Positions 60,020 through 64,000 of a stretch of 64,000 nt of DNA are shown in pieces; the stretch's first letter is position 1; each line of letters opens with the position of its first letter. Where the stretch lies: assembly GCF_024171995.1 (NCBI RefSeq), contig NZ_JAMTCT010000006.1, forward strand, positions 62,001-126,000, written 5' to 3'. Both the position numbers and the translations under genes were made by a program. Origin of the DNA: Promicromonospora umidemergens (GTDB lineage: Bacteria > Actinomycetota > Actinomycetes > Actinomycetales > Cellulomonadaceae). The notes below the pieces were generated by a model. The model was not told where the DNA came from. It saw nothing but the letters and a program-made list of their open reading frames with translations, and made no database searches.

Positions 60020-62212
60020 ATGACCGCGCTGCCGCTGCAAGTCGTTTTTCCACTCTCTCTCGGTGACCGCACCGTGGCGCCCGACGTCGCGTGTGAGCTC
60101 AGCCGAGTGGTGGGTGACGAACCTGGATGTGTAGACCAGACAGCCCGGATGCTCGACGACGAGCATCTGCTCGGGACGGCTCTGATGCCGGACCCGCTAC
60201 CCGCCGCGCGCGCGGTCCGCGAAGCCGTTGGCCCGCTCGGGCTCGACGACGACGCGCGCCGCGTGCTGCTCGTCGCCGCCGTCGCCGTGGTGGACCGCAC
60301 CGAGGTGCTGCTCGCCGCGTCGGGCACCGACATCGACACGCTCATGGCCGGTCCGGCCGGGCACCACCTGCATCTCGTGGGAGGCCGGTTCCGGTTCCAC
60401 CATCCACGCGTCCGCTCGGTGGTGCACGACGACGCCGACCTGGCCACCCGCACCGCCGCCCACGTCGCCCTTGCGGATGTGCACCGCAAGGCCGACGAGC
60501 CGCTCATCGCGATATGGCACACGGCCCTGAGCACGCTCGCCGGTGATCCCCTGCTCGCCGACGGCCTGGTCGAGCTCGCCGAGCAGCACCTCGCCCGCGG
60601 CGACGTGCACCGTGCGCACGAGGTCGCCCGCGAGGCCGCGAGCCACGGCACCGGCGCGGTGCGAGCACGCGCCTTCGCGGTCGCCGGTCGGGCGGCGCTG
60701 TGGGCGGGGCACGTGCACGACGCCGTCGTGCACCTCCGCCGCGCCACCCACCCGGCCGACACCGGCTCGTCCGCCATCGGCGTGCCCGACGCCGCGCGCC
60801 CGCTCGGGATCGCGCTCGCGCTCCTGGACGGCCGGCCCGACGCCGTCCTGCCCGACGACGCCAGTGGTGTCGACCGTGCGGCGATCGCCGCGGCGCGCAC
60901 GACGATCCGCCTGCTCGACGGCGCCCCCGGCGAGGCCGCCACCCTCCTGTCCGAGGTCGCGGAGCTGGCCCCCGCCCGCCCGGCCGGCCGGTGGTTCGAC
61001 GGCCCCGACGAGGCGATGAGCCCGCTCGCGGAGGCGCACCTGCGCGTGGCGCAGTCCTACCTCGCGCTGCGCCTCGGCGACATCACCGAGGCCGCCTCCG
61101 TGCTCGACGACGCCGTCGAACGCCTCCCCGTGGCCCTCGCGTTCGGCGGGCTCGGGATCGCGCTCGCGCGACGCCTCGACCTGGTCCGCGACGGACACCT
61201 CAGCCGGCCGACGGCGGCGCTCGAGGCGGCGGTGCCGGGGCAGGTCGCGCCCGTCGTGCGTGCGGCCACGCTCGGCGACCGGGCCCAGACCGCCGTGTTC
61301 GACGGGCGCTGGGTCGAGGCCGCCACGCTGCTCGGGCTCGCGGCCGAGCGGGGCGGCGACGACCTGCACCGCCTCTGGCTGCCCACGTCCGACCCGGTGG
61401 AGCTGCTGGTGCTCGCCGGGCAGGACCGGGCGGCCCGGCGCTCCTACGAGCGCCTGCGGCTCCGCGCCCTGCCGCCGGTCGGGCCGGAGTCCGGGAACGG
61501 GTTCTCCGGCGGGCCGGTGCGCCGTCGTCGGCTCGACCTGGCGCGCGCCGAGCTGGCCCTCGCCGATGCCTCCGGCGTCAACCGGGCACGGGAACGGGCC
61601 GTCGAGGCCTCGCTCCGCGTGGGCTCCACGTTCGAGCGCGGGCTCACGGAGCTGGTCGCCGCCCGGGCCTTGGCCCGCCTCGGCCTGCCCGTGGATGCCG
61701 CTGCGCACCTGCTCGGTGCGCACGAGCTGTTCGAGGAGTCCGGGGCGAAGGCCTGGGAGCATGTCGCCGAGCAGGCCCTCAGGACGCCGGACTTCGTGCC
61801 GACGGGCGCGGGACGTGCCGCGCCGCGTGCCGGCGGCACGGCCCTCCGGAGGGCGACGCCGGGCGAGCCCGACGAGACGACCACCCAGGCGCGCTCGACC
61901 AGCCGCTCGACCGGCCGCTCGGCCGGCGAGACCCGGACGACCGGCGAGACTGCCGGGCGGGCGCCGGGCGAGTCGACGGGAGGGGCTGCCTCCGACACCG
62001 GGCAGGAGGAGCCGTGCGTGCAGTGGAACGGCCTGCTCACCGAGCGCGAGCTCGACGTGGCGAGGCTCGTGGTGCAGGGCCGGACCAACCGGCAGGTCGC
62101 CGCGAACCTCTACGTGTCGGTCCGCACCGTGGAGGTGCACCTGGGACGGGTCTTCCGCAAGCTCGGGGTGCGCTCCCGCACTGAGCTGGCGGTCCTGGCG
62201 CTGCGCGGCTGA
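60020..62212 (+). CDS. LuxR-family regulator, LAL-like but without an ATPase domain
   Basis: The 730-residue protein begins with the post-ATPase helical part of LAL regulators (RRVLLVAAVAVVDRTEVLLA, 20 residues; FRFHHPRVRSVVHDDADLAT, 20 residues), continues with TPR-like helices, a Thr/Ser/Arg-rich linker (about 615-665) and a C-terminal LuxR HTH (LLTERELDVARLVVQGRTNR, 20 residues, then QVAANLYVSVRTVEVHLGRV). No Walker A motif is present. It is divergent from the chitinase gene and may control it. Confidence 0.85.
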   Translation: MTALPLQVVFPLSLGDRTVAPDVACELSRVVGDEPGCVDQTARMLDDEHLLGTALMPDPLPAARAVREAVGPLGLDDDARRVLLVAAVAVVDRTEVLLAASGTDIDTLMAGPAGHHLHLVGGRFRFHHPRVRSVVHDDADLATRTAAHVALADVHRKADEPLIAIWHTALSTLAGDPLLADGLVELAEQHLARGDVHRAHEVAREAASHGTGAVRARAFAVAGRAALWAGHVHDAVVHLRRATHPADTGSSAIGVPDAARPLGIALALLDGRPDAVLPDDASGVDRAAIAAARTTIRLLDGAPGEAATLLSEVAELAPARPAGRWFDGPDEAMSPLAEAHLRVAQSYLALRLGDITEAASVLDDAVERLPVALAFGGLGIALARRLDLVRDGHLSRPTAALEAAVPGQVAPVVRAATLGDRAQTAVFDGRWVEAATLLGLAAERGGDDLHRLWLPTSDPVELLVLAGQDRAARRSYERLRLRALPPVGPESGNGFSGGPVRRRRLDLARAELALADASGVNRARERAVEASLRVGSTFERGLTELVAARALARLGLPVDAAAHLLGAHELFEESGAKAWEHVAEQALRTPDFVPTGAGRAAPRAGGTALRRATPGEPDETTTQARSTSRSTGRSAGETRTTGETAGRAPGESTGGAASDTGQEEPCVQWNGLLTERELDVARLVVQGRTNRQVAANLYVSVRTVEVHLGRVFRKLGVRSRTELAVLALRG

Positions 62213-62216
62213 GCCG

Positions 62217-62263
62217 CTCGGCAGCAGCGTTGCCCAGCAGCGTTGCCCGGAGGCGTTGCCGAG
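62217..62263. terminator. Repeat-containing terminator between LuxR and dtd genes
   Basis: CTCGGCA (62217-62223) pairs with TGCCGAG (62257-62263). Inside, CAGCAGCGTTGCC occurs twice in tandem (62222-62234, 62235-62247), followed by a third partial unit. It separates convergent genes. Confidence 0.55.
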
Positions 62264-62266
62264 GGC

Positions 62267-62692
62267 TCAGGCCTCGAGAAGGATCGTCACCGGGCCGTCG
62301 TTCACGAGCTCCACCTGCATGTCCGCACCGAACCGTCCGGTCTCGACAGTCAGCCCACGCTCCCGGAGCGCGGTGACGACGGCGTCCACGAGGGGCTCGG
62401 CGACCGGTCCTGGTGCGGCCTGGTTCCACGTCGGGCGGCGCCCCTTGCGGGCGTCGCCGTAGAGCGTGAACTGGCTGACGACGAGCACCGGCGCGCCGAC
62501 GTCGGCGACCGACTTCTCGTCGTGCAGGATCCGCAGGTCGGCGATCTCGCGGGCGATCGTCTCGACCTGGGCGGGGCCGTCGTCGTGCGTCACACCGACC
62601 AGAGCCAGGATCCCGGGCTTGTCGATGGCGCCCACCACCTCGCCGTCGACTATCACCGACGCGCGGGTGACGCGCTGGAGCACCGCCCTCAT
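62267..62692 (-). CDS. dtd: D-aminoacyl-tRNA deacylase
   Basis: The 141-residue enzyme removes D-amino acids from tRNA. The conserved [16 protein letters not shown] and [10 protein letters not shown] (GP motif) blocks are present, and [13 protein letters not shown] is the usual N terminus. ATG 62692 overlaps the asparaginase stop by 4 bp (ATGA). Confidence 0.96.
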   Translation of the reverse strand: MRAVLQRVTRASVIVDGEVVGAIDKPGILALVGVTHDDGPAQVETIAREIADLRILHDEKSVADVGAPVLVVSQFTLYGDARKGRRPTWNQAAPGPVAEPLVDAVVTALRERGLTVETGRFGADMQVELVNDGPVTILLEA

Positions 62693-63780
62693 CGGCGGCC
62701 CTCGGTGTAGGCGTCGGCGAAGACCGCCCGGACCTCCCCGACCGGCCGTCCGCCGCCGAGCACCGGCACGCGACCCAGACCGTCGAGCCCACCCGGGTAC
62801 ACCCCCGGCAGACCGGCAGCACCCGCCGCGCGCAGGGCGGCGGCGAGGATGGCCGGACGCGACCGGGCGGAGCCGTCGAGCACCTTGAACGCGATGGCCG
62901 AGCCGTCGGGCAGGCCGGCGGCGTAGACGCCCTCGGCGCCGTCCTTCGCGACGAGGCCCGGCACCGCCTGCATGGCGAGCGTGGCGTCGCGGCCTGTGCC
63001 GCCCACCATGTCGGGGTGCGCGGAGACCGCGCGACCGACGCGTGCCTCGTGCGAACGGAGGTCGACGGTGGGCGCGGCGCTCAGGACCGAGAACGCGCGT
63101 GCCAGGCCGAGCAGCGTGGTGGAGAACAGGGGCGCGCCGCAACCGTCCACGGTGGCGTGCATGACCACCTCGGCGTCGCCGGTCAGGTCGAGGATGGTCG
63201 CCCGGACCGCACGCTGCAGCGGATGCTCGGACGACAGGTAGGTCTCGATGTCCCAGCCCTGCGTGAGGCAGGTGGCGAGCATCGCGGCGTGCTTGCCCGA
63301 GCAGTTCTGCGCCAGCGGCGCCGGACCCGGCCCGCCGGCCAGCGGCGCCATGTGCCACTCGAGCGCGGCCGGCGGGTAGAGCGGCAGGTCGGGCGTGTTC
63401 CGCAGGGCGTCGGGCCCCAGGCCTCGGGACGCGAGGATCTGCAGCACGCCCTCCAGGTGGAACCGCTCGCCGTTGTGGCTCGCGGCGGCCAGCGCCAGCA
63501 GGCGGTCCGGCAGCTCCAGGCCGGCACGCAGCATCGCGACGAGCTGCAGCGGCTTGAGCGACGACCGGGCCCAGATCGGCGTGGTCGGGTTGCCCACCTG
63601 GATCACCGGCCGGCCGGCCGGGTCGAGCACCACGAGGTGCCCCAGGTGCACCGACTCCACGAGGTCGCCGCGGATCACCTCGGCGAGCGGTGCGGCGTCG
63701 TCGAGCACGCCGCCCGACGCTGTGCTGCCCGGCCGGGACATCGACGACGCCGCCGGCCCGGCCGGCATGGGCGCCGTCAC
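62689..63780 (-). CDS. Asparaginase (thermolabile Rhizobium AnsA type)
   Basis: The 363-residue protein belongs to the AnsA-like family that is unrelated to type I/II asparaginases: [35 protein letters not shown] and [10 protein letters not shown] carry the conserved Ser-Lys and Cys residues. It should deamidate L-asparagine in the cytosol. The GTG at 63780 overlaps the upstream gene's stop; about 25 low-complexity residues precede the conserved part. Confidence 0.92.
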   Translation of the reverse strand: MTAPMPAGPAASSMSRPGSTASGGVLDDAAPLAEVIRGDLVESVHLGHLVVLDPAGRPVIQVGNPTTPIWARSSLKPLQLVAMLRAGLELPDRLLALAAASHNGERFHLEGVLQILASRGLGPDALRNTPDLPLYPPAALEWHMAPLAGGPGPAPLAQNCSGKHAAMLATCLTQGWDIETYLSSEHPLQRAVRATILDLTGDAEVVMHATVDGCGAPLFSTTLLGLARAFSVLSAAPTVDLRSHEARVGRAVSAHPDMVGGTGRDATLAMQAVPGLVAKDGAEGVYAAGLPDGSAIAFKVLDGSARSRPAILAAALRAAGAAGLPGVYPGGLDGLGRVPVLGGGRPVGEVRAVFADAYTEGRR

Positions 63781-63992
63781 CAGCCGCTCTGCGGGCCGCG
63801 CGGCTTGTTGCCCGTGCCGTACGGCTGGAGGCGGGGCCGCACGCTCACCCAGTAGATGATCGCCGGCGCCACCGCGATGATGTTGAGGAAGGAGCCGAAC
63901 ATGAACCCGCCCGCCATCCAGCCCTGGGGCAGGCCGAGGAAGCCGAGAGCCGCTGCGAAGCCCAGGATCGCCAGCCAGCCGGCCTTGGGCAC
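63777..63992 (-). CDS. Small two-helix membrane protein (start near window edge)
   Basis: The 71-residue protein has two hydrophobic helices (about 5-24 and 28-50) and a basic C-terminal tail. GTG 63992 follows GAGGG closely, but only eight bases of upstream sequence are available, so the true start could lie outside the window. It overlaps the asparaginase start (GTGA). No family is recognised. Confidence 0.65.
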   Translation of the reverse strand: MPKAGWLAILGFAAALGFLGLPQGWMAGGFMFGSFLNIIAVAPAIIYWVSVRPRLQPYGTGNKPRGPQSGW

Positions 63993-64000
63993 GCGCCCTC

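Overview
The window is very GC-rich DNA from an actinobacterium, most likely order Micrococcales near Promicromonosporaceae/Cellulomonadaceae. This rests on SenX3-RegX3, the mycothiol glycosyltransferase MshA, Lsr2, coenzyme F420 genes, an actinobacterial AccBC-type biotin carboxylase, secreted chitinase and laminarinase, GTG starts, GTGA/ATGA stop-start overlaps and many leaderless starts (TANNNT-like -10 box 6-7 nt before the start codon). I see no phage, plasmid, IS, CRISPR, rRNA or tRNA feature.

Layout. 1-6.2 kb: regX3-senX3, divergent phoU, then gpmA, mshA and a beta-propeller lactonase. 6.3-9.6 kb: lsr2, a small membrane protein, lysS, nadC. 9.6-17.7 kb: an accessory block for pyroglutamate (5-oxoproline) use: GntR regulator, secreted pyroglutamyl-peptidase-like protein, NRAMP-fold transporter, PxpA, a fused PxpB-PxpC, and a biotin carboxylase/BCCP protein. 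It sits between nadC and nadB, which are normally neighbours. 17.8-35.8 kb: a long leftward housekeeping run (dacB, DUF2342 metalloprotease, tilS, hpt, ftsH, folE, folP, a giant folB-folK fusion, DUF3180, two PH-domain proteins, DUF2520/PanG-like, panC, panD, nadB), with many 4-bp overlaps. 36.1-41.5 kb: ppa, a Cys/Met-containing leader peptide, metY-metX, a VOC protein and an oxidoreductase. 41.6-44.5 kb: laminarinase with a LacI-type operator and regulator. 44.6-50.9 kb: a tandem repeat, a large RAMA-domain protein, a thiamine-binding-type protein, cofD-cofC (F420), a FAD monooxygenase and a nitroreductase. 51-64 kb: serine hydrolase, large FAD/Fe-S oxidoreductase, OsmC, ECF sigma with its anti-sigma, chitinase, LuxR regulator, dtd, asparaginase and a small membrane protein.

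The most unusual theme is palindromic DNA. Long hairpins mark many gene ends, and three of them share a sequence (about 10.3, 36.6 and 43.4 kb). Comparable structured palindromes lie in frame inside tilS, cofC and the pxpB-pxpC junction, where they encode extra loops or a linker. The tilS insert carries exactly the same 10-bp arms and 8-nt loop size as the terminator at 17.7 kb. This looks like a palindromic element family that can colonise coding sequence, comparable in concept to the Rickettsia palindromic elements. Other points of note are the likely cysteine-responsive attenuator before metY, the FolB-FolK protein with about 350- and 280-residue low-complexity segments, and a gene set that matches the domains of urea carboxylase split over two proteins.
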